A stretch of 64,000 nt of DNA. Origin: Cymbomonas tetramitiformis (taxonomy: Eukaryota > Chlorophyta > Pyramimonadophyceae > Pyramimonadales > Pyramimonadaceae). A program made the position numbers and the translations under genes. Below are positions 22,790 through 32,744 of this stretch, one piece after another. The stretch lies in contig LGRX02025804.1 in assembly GCA_001247695.2 (NCBI GenBank), positions 1 to 64,000 on the forward strand. Direction: 5' to 3'. The stretch's first letter is position 1. Each line of letters begins with the position of its first letter. The notes under the pieces were generated by a model. That model worked only from the letters and a program-made list of their open reading frames with translations. It searched no databases and was not told the DNA's origin.

Positions 22790-23010
22790 TGGTCCTTGTG
22801 GGAGGACCATCTTTTTTTCGACGATTTCGATAAAAAAAACATATCAAAAGCGCAACCTTCAAGCACGCCCCTCTAGCACACGCGCGGACGATCCTGTAGG
22901 GGAAGTTATTCAATTGACTCATAAAAATGATGCCAAAAGCACGTATACGCCTCAAAGATCCATGTGGCACTCATGATAGTCATCGCGCGTTGGTCCTTGT
23001 GGGAGGACCA
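22790..23010. repeat. Two single TGGTCCTTGTGGGAGGACCA palindromes
   Basis: Located at 22790-22809 and 22991-23010, about 201 bp apart. The same ~200-bp spacing separates the pair at 2609 and 2809. The second lies at the 3' end of the minus-strand frame at 22980-23267, and its flanks resemble those of the 2609 copy. Confidence 0.75.
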
Positions 23011-23267
23011 TGAATTTGGATAGTAGCCACTAAGTCCTGTCGGACATGTCTGTCCTCGTAGGGGATGTTTAAGAACTTACATATCATCCAGCTGACAGGC
23101 ATCCAAACATCACCAAACATGCCTGAAAACGTCAAAACTTGTTCTTCCAACGCCCACAAGAAACGTTCTTCGACCCATGCCTGCACAAAGTATTCCTCAC
23201 GCAATTGACGCATTTTCCGAATGTAAGGAAGAACAATCCCAAACAGGACGTAATGGGTATCCACCAT
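22980..23267 (-). CDS. Hypothetical protein, possible 95-aa product
   Basis: Open minus frame; the first ATG gives MVDTHYVLFGIVLPY and an aromatic-rich, mildly hydrophobic protein. The frame is open further upstream to 23552, without an ATG, through a hydrophobic stretch (LVIVGFILLVCGTL) and a CCGACT microsatellite. The C-terminus (IQIHGPPTRTNA) is read through the TGGTCC palindrome, and a similar peptide (TQIHGPTTRTNG) is encoded at 2589-2640 at the other locus. No function recognised. Confidence 0.3.
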   Translation of the reverse strand: MVDTHYVLFGIVLPYIRKMRQLREEYFVQAWVEERFLWALEEQVLTFSGMFGDVWMPVSWMICKFLNIPYEDRHVRQDLVATIQIHGPPTRTNAR

Positions 23268-23537
23268 TCTTGATAATGCAAAGATGAAGCGGTGTGTCTT
23301 CCAGGAAGGAATGGAAAATGATCCTCCTAAAGGCCTCAAGCGATTTAAATATTGCCAAGGAGGGCTTGGGCCTCTCAAGGTGCCGCAAACCAATAGGATG
23401 AAACCAACAATCACAAGATTGGCCAAGATAAGATTGGCGCGGACAAATGTTGGCCCAAGATTGGCGCGGATTGCGAGTTCTGGCAGGATACCGAAGTCCC
23501 ACAGTTGCTGTCCGACTCCGACTCCGACTCCGACTAA

Positions 23538-23604
23538 GGTATAAAAGCTCAATTCATCTTACTTAGCCTTCATTTGTTGCTTTCGCTCACCATCGTGCCA
23601 CCCC
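23538..23604 (+). promoter_or_regulatory. TATA promoter block, copy 1
   Basis: TATAAAAGC at 23540-23548 sits in a ~66-bp block that is nearly identical to 24069-24135 (shared words GGTATAAAAGCTCAAT, CTTACTTAGCCTTCATTTG and CGCTCACCATCGTGCCACC). The ATG of the downstream gene at 23652 is 112 bases from the TATA start; for the second copy the distance is 115. Repetition upstream of two different genes at equal distance is what marks it as a core promoter. (CCGACT)4 lies just upstream at 23513-23536. Confidence 0.75.
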
Positions 23605-23651
23605 TGCCACCTCCTACCAGAGAGTGAGCGACGCGCCTCTGCAAACTCGTG

Positions 23652-24065
23652 ATGCCTTCAGTGTTAAGGTTTGGGGATGTGCATCGGAATCGTGCCAGTA
23701 TCGATGTAGATGCCATTCATCGCCATGAGATGGTGCACCAACCATGCCCCGAATGCAATTTGCACCAGTGGACTTTGACAACGATGGCAAACCGCCCTTT
23801 CCGCCGCCCGCCGATGCCTCACAGGCATGATCTGATATGGGCTATGTGGCGCTTTACCCGACGAACTCGGTTTTATCTGTTTTTTGAATTGGTAGAGCCG
23901 GAACGCTATCCCGATCGCGCTGAATATGCATGGGGTGAAGCGTGGATGACTCCGCGATTAATGGTTATTCCAGTCAACGTTGTACGCCTATTGGTCTGTT
24001 GGTACCAGAATGACGAAACGACACCTTTCGACGAGTACTGTATCAGTTGCGATTGCCTTAGTTGA
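23652..24065 (+). CDS. Small CxxC...CxxCxC protein (137 aa)
   Basis: ATG at 23652 (MPSVLRFGDVHRNRAS), 112 bp after a TATA box. It has an N-terminal Cys pair (HQPCPECNLHQ), an aromatic/Arg-rich centre, the conserved block AWMTPRLMVIPVNV and a C-terminal YCISCDCLS, giving CxxC...CxxCxC, a plausible split zinc site. The C-terminal half is clearly similar to the broken gene at 21724-22189. It ends at a TGA just before the second promoter block, so genes here are packed head to tail. No family recognised. Confidence 0.6.
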   Translation: MPSVLRFGDVHRNRASIDVDAIHRHEMVHQPCPECNLHQWTLTTMANRPFRRPPMPHRHDLIWAMWRFTRRTRFYLFFELVEPERYPDRAEYAWGEAWMTPRLMVIPVNVVRLLVCWYQNDETTPFDEYCISCDCLS

Positions 24066-24068
24066 TCA

Positions 24069-24135
24069 GGTATAAAAGCTCAATACCTCTTACTTAGCCT
24101 TCATTTGCTGCTTACGCTCACCATCGTGCCACCCC
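24069..24135 (+). promoter_or_regulatory. TATA promoter block, copy 2
   Basis: TATAAAAGC at 24071-24079, repeating the 23538-23604 block almost exactly and starting only a few bases after the stop codon of the preceding gene. It drives the next small gene at 24186. Confidence 0.75.
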
Positions 24136-24185
24136 AGCTTGACACTAACAACTAACAACTGACCACGCCTCAAGGCAAACTCGTC

Positions 24186-24368
24186 ATGAAATGCGATTAT
24201 TGTGACCTTCCTGCAAACGTTCGCATATGGTTTAATGCTGGTTCGCATCTTGTTGCGATAAATGAGCATACCGAACATTTCGCGTGTATGCGTTGTTCTT
24301 ACGAAATATTCATGTGTCAGGAAGCAATGGACGACGAAGACGGAGTATACTGGGAGCTGATAGATTAG
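24186..24368 (+). CDS. Small CxxC zinc-ribbon-like protein (60 aa)
   Basis: ATG at 24186, 115 bp after the TATA box. Starts MKCDYCDLPANVRIW; the second knuckle is in EHFACMRCSYEIF. Two CxxC pairs about 30 residues apart, with an acidic C-terminus (MDDEDGVYWELID). It aligns with the 89-aa protein at 3554-3823 across the whole core. It is too small for an enzyme; a zinc-binding adaptor or nucleic-acid-binding role is possible but not shown. Confidence 0.62.
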   Translation: MKCDYCDLPANVRIWFNAGSHLVAINEHTEHFACMRCSYEIFMCQEAMDDEDGVYWELID

Positions 24369-24924
24369 TAGACCATTACTTTCCGGCGCCTGAAAGGCGT
24401 GGAATGAACTAATTCGAGATCTCTTGCCTGGTAGTAACTTACGTACTTTGCAATGTAATAGTTGTAACGCTATGATATGTTGTACGACCAAGCATTGGTT
24501 GCTGACTTATGGCTTTTGCGACATATATATATATATATATATTGCAACACTACTAACACTAGCAAACATTCTACTTGTAATTAAACGAATAGACACCGTT
24601 CATGCAACAATACCCGTGTGATGATAGTTGTATAGCCGCGTTTTTTGACGCGGGGCTTGTGTTTATGAACACACCCAATCCAAAAAGATATCTCTCTCCG
24701 TCGATTGCTCGATGATCACTCGAACCACGATGTCAAACCGCATAATGAAGGCATACCGTACCGCATAAACGCATATCGCAACCTACGTGGCTGCCACGTG
24801 TCTGCATTACACTGCGCGTTATGATGACGTGGCAGGTCACCCGTCGTCTATAAACCGAGAATAGTAACAGAAAAACACCGTCTAAAAACATGCATACTGG
24901 TTCACCTATCCCCAATAGTCTGTT

Positions 24925-25226
24925 ATCCATACATGCAGTATGAACAAAATAGAGGAGTAGGTAGTATGGCATTTATATATAAATACTTTTCCATGGATAA
25001 GTTTGACATATACAAACGGAAAATAATGACTAAGAGCTCATCTCCCCCCCAGAACATACTGTGCGCATGGAAGTCGCTTACGCTGAAGAAAGCCGAGTGC
25101 TGTTATCCCGCGCGAATAGCATAATCGAAGGCATGCACTCGCTGAACTGTTAGATATACCATAAAACTGAGCTGATAAATGTTGCGCCAGAGTTCTGTCG
25201 CCGGAGGCCATCAGTAATGTGGCGTC
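24925..25226. other. No gene seen
   Basis: Lies between the right TIR of the 3.84-kb unit and the C-terminal end of the gypsy remnant. It may hold the 3' untranslated part of the gypsy element, but no LTR could be defined. Confidence 0.4.
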
Positions 25227-26172
25227 CTAGTGGCGTCGGTGTTCTCTTCTCTGCGCTGCTGAATCCCTAACTTGCTGTTCCATAGCTAGGCGTCGCTCCT
25301 CGAAATCACGCAACTGTTGTAGTGGAGCACCGCGTTCCAGCTTATCACGCGTTCTCCACTGATCATGGGCTTTGGAAAACCCAGTCCATCGCACCTTCCA
25401 TTCCTCGATTTCTTTCCCGCGACTGATTCGCACGCGCCGGCCTAAAATCTTCTCCACATGTGCTTCCTTCGTTCTGTCCATCCACCCCCACGGCTTCAGG
25501 TACCATTGTTTTCTGCCGCAGCGCGAAGGTGTTCTCTCCCCCAAGGTAGGGTTTCAATCGGTGCTGCGCAAACACGTCATGTATCCTCCAGTGCGGCGGT
25601 AGCGCTTCAGTCTATATGCAACTGGCGCTCCCCTATGCGCTTCTAGCATATCCGTCTGCAAGTCACTGTAGAAGCGTTCTGATACTGCGACTGGCCCGTG
25701 CCACCGTTTGCTGAGTTTGCGGCAAAGCGACCTGTCCATCAGCTTCTCTGTGAGATGCTTAGCTTCAATCCACACCAGATCGCCTATCGCGTACTCCCGC
25801 TGCGTGTGTCGTTGGTCGAAAACATCACGCTGCCGGCGCTGCGCTAACTCCAATTTGCTGCGTGCGTCCCGCAACTGCGCCGAAAACCGAGATGCCCATT
25901 CATGCGCAGTCCCTGCCCCTCCTTTTCGTCGCCCGCTGCCAGATTGAGCAGCCTCTAAGAAAATATCCAGCTGTGACATCGGTGATACACCACAACCCAG
26001 CTCAAAAGGAGTAAAACATGTAGAATCATGGCGCGAATCATTAATCGCAAATTCCACATTAGTCGTGTACAGGTCACAGGACTCAGGATTGTCCTCCACA
26101 AATGACCGCAGCATGTCCTCCACTACACGGTTGGTACGTTCAGCCTGACCATCAGATCGAAGGTTGTATGGT
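25227..26172 (-). pseudogene. Gypsy integrase C-terminus and chromodomain
   Basis: Reads YNLRSDGQAERTNRVVED (equivalent of the usual HPQTDGQTERVN integrase block), then GDLVWIEAKHL, then, after a frameshift near 25600, HDVFAQHRLKPYLGGE, and after a second shift VEKILGRRVRISRGK...WKVRWTGFSKAHDQW, a chromodomain of chromovirus type, which would target integration to modified histones. An in-frame TGA at 25554-25556 confirms decay. Confidence 0.85.
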
Positions 26173-26177
26173 GTAGT

Positions 26178-26491
26178 TGCTGGATTTGGCACGTCGACAG
26201 TGTCATAGTTATCTGTGTCATCACCGATACGGCTCGACTACTATGACTACTTCACTGTCATCAGCGCCATCTCCGATATCGACTTCGGTAGTCAGACAGT
26301 TCATTCTAGCATCTGTCATTTCCACACCTGACTTCCTAGGGGCTGACATCACATTCTTTCAGCGGAAGCTATATCACTTCGTATTATCTTGTGTATAGCT
26401 TCACAGTTTCACGGTTGACATATGCGAGCGTAGCACCCTGTTAGTAGTGCTTCACTGTGTGTGTGTGTGTGTGTGTGCGTGTGTTCTCACA
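26178..26491 (+). repeat. Copia 5' LTR (314 bp)
   Basis: TG...CA ends. Positions 26306-26491 match the 3' LTR fragment with few differences (for example in GT-repeat length at 26457-26480). No TGG-type primer binding site follows immediately; the next bases are GGTTTGCGCCCACC, so the primer tRNA is unclear. Confidence 0.9.
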
Positions 26492-26970
26492 GGTTTGCGC
26501 CCACCACCGGCCTTAGGTGGTTATTGATTACCGCCGAGTATGGCTGGCTAAAGCCTTTATAGGGGCGCGAGGCTGAGAATCAGGGATGAGGTTCTAGAAG
26601 GCACTAGTCACGGGGTAAGGTAGTGTGAGTGAGAGGCAAGTTTTCCGTTGTAAGCACAATCGCTTAGGAATCAGATGGACCGGTGTAGCTAACCGCAGTC
26701 TCCGAGGCAGTACGCGCGTCAACATCAAGCCTCACAACACGATCTCCGGCCCTCTCTCACCTTACCCTACCCCATGGCTGTAAATTTCTAACCTTTGACC
26801 CTGAATTTGAAGCCCCTGCCCTTATTTTCTATCAATTGCTCGAGTGTAAATTTGTTTTCTCTTGACGAGAGCTTTACCGTGTACTTTTTAGATCCTTGAT
26901 TAGACCACATTTTTGAATTTTGGTTTTTTCACTCACGCGCGAGTTGACCTAAACTGCTAAAATCGCCGGC
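26492..26970 (+). other. Copia leader between LTR and gag
   Basis: About 480 bp without a convincing open frame. It would hold the primer binding site and packaging signal; none can be pointed to. Confidence 0.5.
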
Positions 26971-28822
26971 ATGGCGTCAACGCCGTACCAACTGATGGCT
27001 CCAGCTAGACTGAGAGCTCACCCGGCTGGCGCCTCCAAAAGACAATTGCAGTTTGACCAGCTGGCGCCCACGCCAGTTGCAGCGCCTTCGTCACAGTCAG
27101 CAACGGAAAAGAAATTCAAAGTTGATGCTGTGATTTTCCTAGATGACCAGCAGAAGATCGAAGCGCTCGTGAGGGGAATTAAATCGAAGCTGTGTGGCAA
27201 AGGGGACGCCATCGATGAGTGGAGATTTTGTGGTGACGAGTTTAATGCTCGTTTGCTACTTGACTCCCTCGTTGAAGAGCTTACCTCGCGCCTCACACGA
27301 TTTAACCCCCTTTACGCACACGCTTTCCGACTGGACGACGTGACCGCCACAGTGATGCCCAACGCTAACAAACTCTTGAAAGAGTTGTTGGAGTATCTCT
27401 GTGGTGGTCCAGCGCTCGCTTCAGTTCGGGAAGCACACCGTTATTTCCCTGACGATGGCAAGGTTATTTTGACTGCCTTAGTCAGGGACGTAATGCCCGA
27501 CTTGGAAGACTTCACACAGACTGACTTCGTCTTCACTCGCAAAGTGGAGGTCCCGGCTGGTGTGAACCCCAAGGATTTCATCAAGGCTTTCACTGAAGCT
27601 ATCAGTAGCTGCGACGGACTTGGGGCAACACAGCCGCCTCGACATCTCGAGGGAAGATTCTGTCCGGCTATTCCTGCGTCGCACCTGTCCTCAAACCTAC
27701 AAACAGGTGCACGAGGATTACGCGGTTGAAAAAGTCAAGAAACACGCCGACCTGACCCTGGTTAGTTGTGGGCTCGCGATCCAGCGGACCTACAACACAT
27801 CAGGCAAAGCGAAGCCACTGACTAGCGCTTTCTACAATGATGCAGGTCGCCGCCACGGTGAACGTGGTGGCCTGGACCCCAGGGGAGCTCCCGACCACCC
27901 CCATGCCCGCACTCGTGATGTGTATTACCCTGGACGTTCTTCCCACCCTTTTAAGGGGAAGGGGAAGAGCTTCCGCTTTGCTGCCTCCCCCTTGGCGAAG
28001 GGGGGGAATTGGTCGCAGGGCATCCGCAGGAAGGGCAAGGGGAAAGGCAAGAAGGGCAAAGGAAAGCAGCAGAAGGCCCGCGTCACCTTCCACCCAGGGG
28101 CCAAACAGTTCTACGGAAACTGTTGGTCCTGCGGTGGAAGACACCGCCAGGCAGACTGTGTACACACACAGCACCTGGCGGCACACTCGATGCGCCTTGA
28201 TCCTGAGGCTCTGGCCGAGGGAGCCTTCACCGATGTTCTGGCAGCACGCTACCAGGCGGCTTACGAGCATTCGGAGGAGGCTTTCCAGGCGGTCTGTTGG
28301 GAGCACGGCACACCTGACATCTGTGACTCATCGGAGTCGGTGTGCACGTACCCGGGCGACGGGTCTCTGTCCTTTGCCGCCTACCTCACCCAGGGGGATG
28401 ATGCTTCTCATGCACCCGCTTGGGCACCACAGGAGTGGACTGACTCAGAGTGGGATGCCTGGGAGCATGATTCCTACACCCAGGAACAACATGACGAGGG
28501 GAATCGGCTACAACGGAAGGCTTCGGCGAAATTCCAAGCCTTTTGTTGTGAAGGGGACGACCCAACCTACAATGAGCTAGATCTTCAGGAGCCCCTCTCC
28601 TCCCTTTCACTAGGGAGAGTTCATTTCGGCAGCTTCGGGGTGGGTGGTGTCGATCGTGACACCACACCAACCCCACCGGCCGATGACCGCATGGACTCTG
28701 TCGCTACCCCTGAGGCACCGCTTGATCTCTCTTCATTCTACACTGCGGCCCCGAGCATCACGTGTTCACCATGTGACACACACACACTGCGTCCACCCGG
28801 TCACATCCTGACGCAGGTGTGA
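26971..28822 (+). pseudogene. Copia gag with one-base frameshift
   Basis: ATG at 26971. The frame breaks where the run GGGG at 27622-27625 has one G too many: reading GLG then QHSRLDISRED continues in the +1 frame to the TGA at 28820-28822. The order is capsid-like N-terminal domain, Lys/Gly-rich basic stretch (GKGKGKKGKGKQQKAR), then the knuckle CWSCGGRHRQADC, a CCHC-type nucleic-acid-binding motif with spacing CX2CX3HX4C. The tail is acidic. The gag stop overlaps the next ATG as TGATG. Confidence 0.78.
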
Positions 28823-30078
28823 TGTTAGACGGGACCGCTCAGCCATCGGTGCACACCGTGCCGTCCTCGATTGACACACCTGACGGTGTTGATCAGGAGG
28901 ACACCTGTATTCACCCTGTTTCAGCACTGTTTGCACACGACACACCCCTGGAGCCTAGCTCCGGGTTGTTTGCTGACCTGGTGCTTGCAGGTGACCTTCG
29001 GTTCCAGAGAATGGCCGAACAACCATCTAGTGAGACTCGGGAGTCTGAGGGGGCTTGGGGGCCGAGGCCTTGGAGTCCACAACTGGAGCCTGTGACTGGG
29101 CCGGAGCCCGGCCCCTTCGAGGAGCTTCGGCGTAGCTTCGGTACTCCTCCCGACCTCACCGACAGGGAGCGGGACCACTGGGACAGGATGTGGTGTGAGG
29201 ATCACACCCAGCCTACCCAGTGGCACGACACCCTACCTTCGGCCGCAATGACATCGAGGGAGCCGCGAGCACCACATCCAGTAGTGCCCTTCCCTCCCAG
29301 CTCTGCCCCGTGCTCTGTCACCGCAGGAGCTGGACTGTATGCCACGGCTACTGACCCCCCTGCCAGCAGACACAGGGTGTCTGCGGGGTCCGTAGTCGGG
29401 GCCTCGGACGAGCCCGACTGCCCTGAGCCCCGAGGCTCAGGGGAAGGACAGTACTCTGACCCCCCACCACCCGTCGCCGGACCTACCATGCGTAGAGGTG
29501 TAGGTAGGGGTGGTGTACCCTTCTACAGACATGCCCCCGTATCCACACTCGTTGTCCTCTACTTCCTAGGCTGTGCCATGGCAGATGTGAGCCTGCTTGT
29601 GAGGCAGGAGGACACCTTGTACGGACTGAGACTGCTATCACCTGGGGGCCCACGGGGAGGGGCCCAGGGGACGGGGACGGGGAAACTGTCTGATGGTGGC
29701 TTTGATGGTGGCACTGGGGATGGTAACACTGGGTATAGTGGTTCATGTGATTGGGACTGGTCAGATCTCGGGTCTGGACACAGCTCTTCCTCTGGACCTG
29801 GTTCAGAGAGCTTTCACAGCGACCACAGCCAGTTCACCAGCTCTGGTATGCCGCCCGATACCGCCTCCCAGATACAACTCTTCCGGGCAGCAACAACACC
29901 AGGCAGTGAGGACCGCCGTAGGCGGACTCGACACCTCACAGCTCTGGCTCTGGCAACTATTCTGGCTATCATTATTCAGTGTCTGTTTCTCTTCTTTCTG
30001 GACTTTCAGTCACTCTCTGTCAGGCGACAGTACATTGGACAGAGGTTTCGGTGGTGTCAGCTCAGCGGCCTTGCATGA
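28822..30078 (+). CDS. Copia internal ORF, acidic, with hydrophobic segments
   Basis: ATG at 28822 overlaps the gag stop (TGATG), an arrangement that can allow reinitiation. The product is Pro/Ser/Asp-rich, with two hydrophobic segments (TLVVLYFLGCAM; LATILAIIIQCLFLFFLDF near the end). No domain recognised. It overlaps the protease-containing frame from 29693. It may be the linker between gag and protease, disturbed by frameshifts. Confidence 0.4.
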   Translation: MLDGTAQPSVHTVPSSIDTPDGVDQEDTCIHPVSALFAHDTPLEPSSGLFADLVLAGDLRFQRMAEQPSSETRESEGAWGPRPWSPQLEPVTGPEPGPFEELRRSFGTPPDLTDRERDHWDRMWCEDHTQPTQWHDTLPSAAMTSREPRAPHPVVPFPPSSAPCSVTAGAGLYATATDPPASRHRVSAGSVVGASDEPDCPEPRGSGEGQYSDPPPPVAGPTMRRGVGRGGVPFYRHAPVSTLVVLYFLGCAMADVSLLVRQEDTLYGLRLLSPGGPRGGAQGTGTGKLSDGGFDGGTGDGNTGYSGSCDWDWSDLGSGHSSSSGPGSESFHSDHSQFTSSGMPPDTASQIQLFRAATTPGSEDRRRRTRHLTALALATILAIIIQCLFLFFLDFQSLSVRRQYIGQRFRWCQLSGLA

Positions 30079-30229
30079 GACTGGCAGTGTATATCAGACC
30101 GCCTCACACCTTGCAGAGATCATGGTCACGGTCGGCGGTGCCTTGGTACACATGTCTTGGTGGCTCGGTTTCACCTGGACTGCACACGGCACACCACCAC
30201 CTGGACTAGTTTTCACCAGTAGTCCAGTT

Positions 30230-31427
30230 GTTTCAGCCTATGCATTGTCACGAGACGGTGACGGCATTGTGGTAGACTCTGGTGCCACAGGCAATATCAC
30301 AGGCACCAGGTCTAGGATCTCAGCTTTGGACACTTCATCCACTATTGGTTTCTCTACAGTGATGACAGGACCTGTATCCAGGACAGACGGGACCTGCACA
30401 CTACACCTGTACGGCCGTGAGATACTATCAGGAGAGATAGATGAGTACTCTATTCCTGGCTGCCACTTTAAGGAAGGCGCCAGGACTCTTCTATCTACCC
30501 GGGTCATGCTCAGACACGGCTTCAGTTCTCCGGACTTCATCAGCATGCCTTACTTACACTCACTTGGACTCAGGCAGGACGTACCGTATCATGGAAAATC
30601 AGGTGGATTACCTCTGGGATGAGCCACAGAGCCCGCATACTCACCACTTCGGCTCAGCAGCTGTCAGGACCCGCACAGGAGACTCATCAGACTGGTAGTG
30701 GAGTAATAGCGAGTATAATAAATGGGCTACTACTCACGGCTCTCCTACAGCCACAGCTAAACTTGGTACTCCAGCTTTTGACGTATCTATGTATGGTGAC
30801 TCTCTGCCTGTTGGCGAGGGTAACAATCACCCAGCTCTTGAACATTGGTCTATATCAGATGATTGTCACACTAAACAGTGGACGGGACAGTTCTTCTACG
30901 GCAATATTCCCTTCAGTATCAGTATGATTGATAGAATGTTTACTAAGGGCAACCATGACTTTCCTCTTGACCCGCATAACACCACCTACTTCTGGATTGT
31001 CCCATATATGCCCCAACACCAGATATGGCATAAGACATGTACTATATATGGAAGTACTGCATATCTACCCTAAAGGCGGTAAGAAGATTTCAGTTTCTCA
31101 TGGAAGCATGCCTATGCATCTAGTCACCCACTGACACCGGCTGGCTCAGATGGCGGACCTGACAGAGTATTCATTGATGGCACTCCCTTTGAGATATGTA
31201 TCCTGTTCAGGAACAGGAACACTCCTGTTCGGGTCAGTCCCTTTGTGGAGTTCCATACAGTCATGGGTCACGGCTCTACGGTCAGTCTGCTCAGGCTCTA
31301 CGACCTACCTGGCATTCAGCTCGGTCGGCCTCTGCTATCCAGGCGAGCTATAGCAGCTATGCCAACCTGCTCTCAGTTTTGTGCAGTATGCTGTATGTGT
31401 AAGCTGAAGCAGAAGCCCTGCGGCCAC
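30230..31427 (+). pseudogene. Copia protease and pre-integrase region, degenerate
   Basis: GIVVDSGATGNITG near 30270 is the retropepsin active site (DSGA). Coding then moves through several frames: LDSGRTYRIMENQVDYLW, then further fragments, then FHTVMGHGSTVSLLRLYDLP and CAVCCMCKLKQKPCGH near 31240-31427, which corresponds to the GAG-pre-integrase / HHCC zinc region. The frame is cut at 31427 by the TIR element. Confidence 0.72.
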
Positions 31428-31844
31428 GGTAGCATAATGATTCGGGAATAGATTACTCCAAAATGGGGAATAGAAATTTCAATCTGTTTTTGGGGAATAG
31501 GTTTGTGACACATGCATATGCGTCTAAAAATTTGCGTTTAAATTTTTAATAAAGCGTTAAAATTTTCCCCCCACCCATCTGTTCACTTTCGTTTTGCAAA
31601 CATGAGGAAGCCTCCGAAAAAGTACACTAGGGTGTGCCTTTCTTGCGATAATGGCGGGCGTCGTTGTACTGTTGAACACATTGATGGTATGCATTTTATT
31701 GTCCTCTATTCAAGAAAGAGGACAGGATAAAAGATTCTCCATCAAAAATGAAAGGTGCGTTGCCCTTGCTTTCCACGGTTCCCTTGTACAGTTGACTACA
31801 TAATAAGTGTTAGGAACAACTTTGTTTGCGCAAGCAAGATTACG

Positions 31845-31985
31845 GGGCTTTCATTGAACCAGATACGGGGCTTTCGTTGAACCAGGTACGGGGCTTTCAT
31901 TGAACTAGATACAGGGCTTTCGTTGAACCAAGATACGTGGCTTTCGTTGAACCAAGATATGGGGCTTTCAGTGAACCGGATACGT
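31845..31985. repeat. 23-24-bp minisatellite (about 6 units)
   Basis: Units of GGGGCTTTCGTTGAACCAGA type followed by TAC repeat six times with a few substitutions. Confidence 0.85.
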
Positions 31986-32229
31986 AATTCTACGCGAGTT
32001 CCTGACCACGATACCGAGTGTGCAGGCAATTCTGCTCAAATTAGAATGGGTTGGAAGCAAGATCCGTTCGGAATCTAGGATGCTTGACGGTTCTTGTGAG
32101 GGGGGTAATCATGGGCGTGATTCGAGCCAGCCAACTCGACTCACGCCCAACAGGGACGCATCCTGCACAGCATGAACATATCACGCATATCATATAAGCA
32201 TAATAAACACATACTGACCGTTTGGCAGT

Positions 32230-32365
32230 GCAATTTCACCTCTAGCGGAAACGCGGATGTCAACCGCGTCCACGTTTCCGCTAGGCGTTTCTTCCCTCAT
32301 TCGCGCGCTCGTTTGCAAGAGAGCCTGGGCAACGGATGAGGGAAGCGTTAGCAAAAATAGTATTT
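32230..32365. repeat. Pair of adjacent hairpins
   Basis: CTAGCGGAAACGCGG pairs with the CGCGT...GTTTCCGCTAG arm (32243-32285). CTTCCCTCATTCG pairs with AACGGATGAGGGAAG (32290-32346). Confidence 0.6.
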
Positions 32366-32744
32366 CGTATGCGTTATTTTCCCTAAACAAATTGCACAAA
32401 CTGAACGGTCAACCACACATCTCGTTGTGGGATGACGCGTTCATTTGGCGGAAGCGGTTGGAATTTAAGGAATTTGAAACCCGCAATAGTTGCGCTATGG
32501 GGTTTCATCTTCTTTGAAGCGAAACGGGTACCCACATCATACTAAGTAGGAATATGTGATAATATTTTGAAGCAAAAGATTACTCAGATTAGTATTCAAT
32601 CTTAGAGATCTTTATTTCGCTGGACAGGGGCACACTCCCGGAGAGAAAGCCTTCCGCCTTTAGTTAAAATTGCATATTTAACAAATCAAACAGTGAGTAT
32701 TTTCAGACGGTAATACTTAAACACTGGTAATACTTAAACACTGA

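Larger units (their letters stand above)
21082..24924. mobile_element. TIR-bounded 3.84-kb unit carrying small CxxC-protein genes
   Basis: The left end AACAGACTATTGGGAATA and the reverse complement of the right end, AACAGACTATTGGGGATA, match over about 24 bp with few mismatches. Inside each end are similar subterminal words in the same order: GTCGTCTAAAA or GACGAC, then CACGTCATC, then several ACGT words. No clear target duplication was found (flanks CTCC and ATCC). Inside are at least four small genes or gene remnants, two with repeated TATA promoter blocks. No transposase was recognised, so it is either non-autonomous or a type whose mobility protein I cannot identify. Confidence 0.6.
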
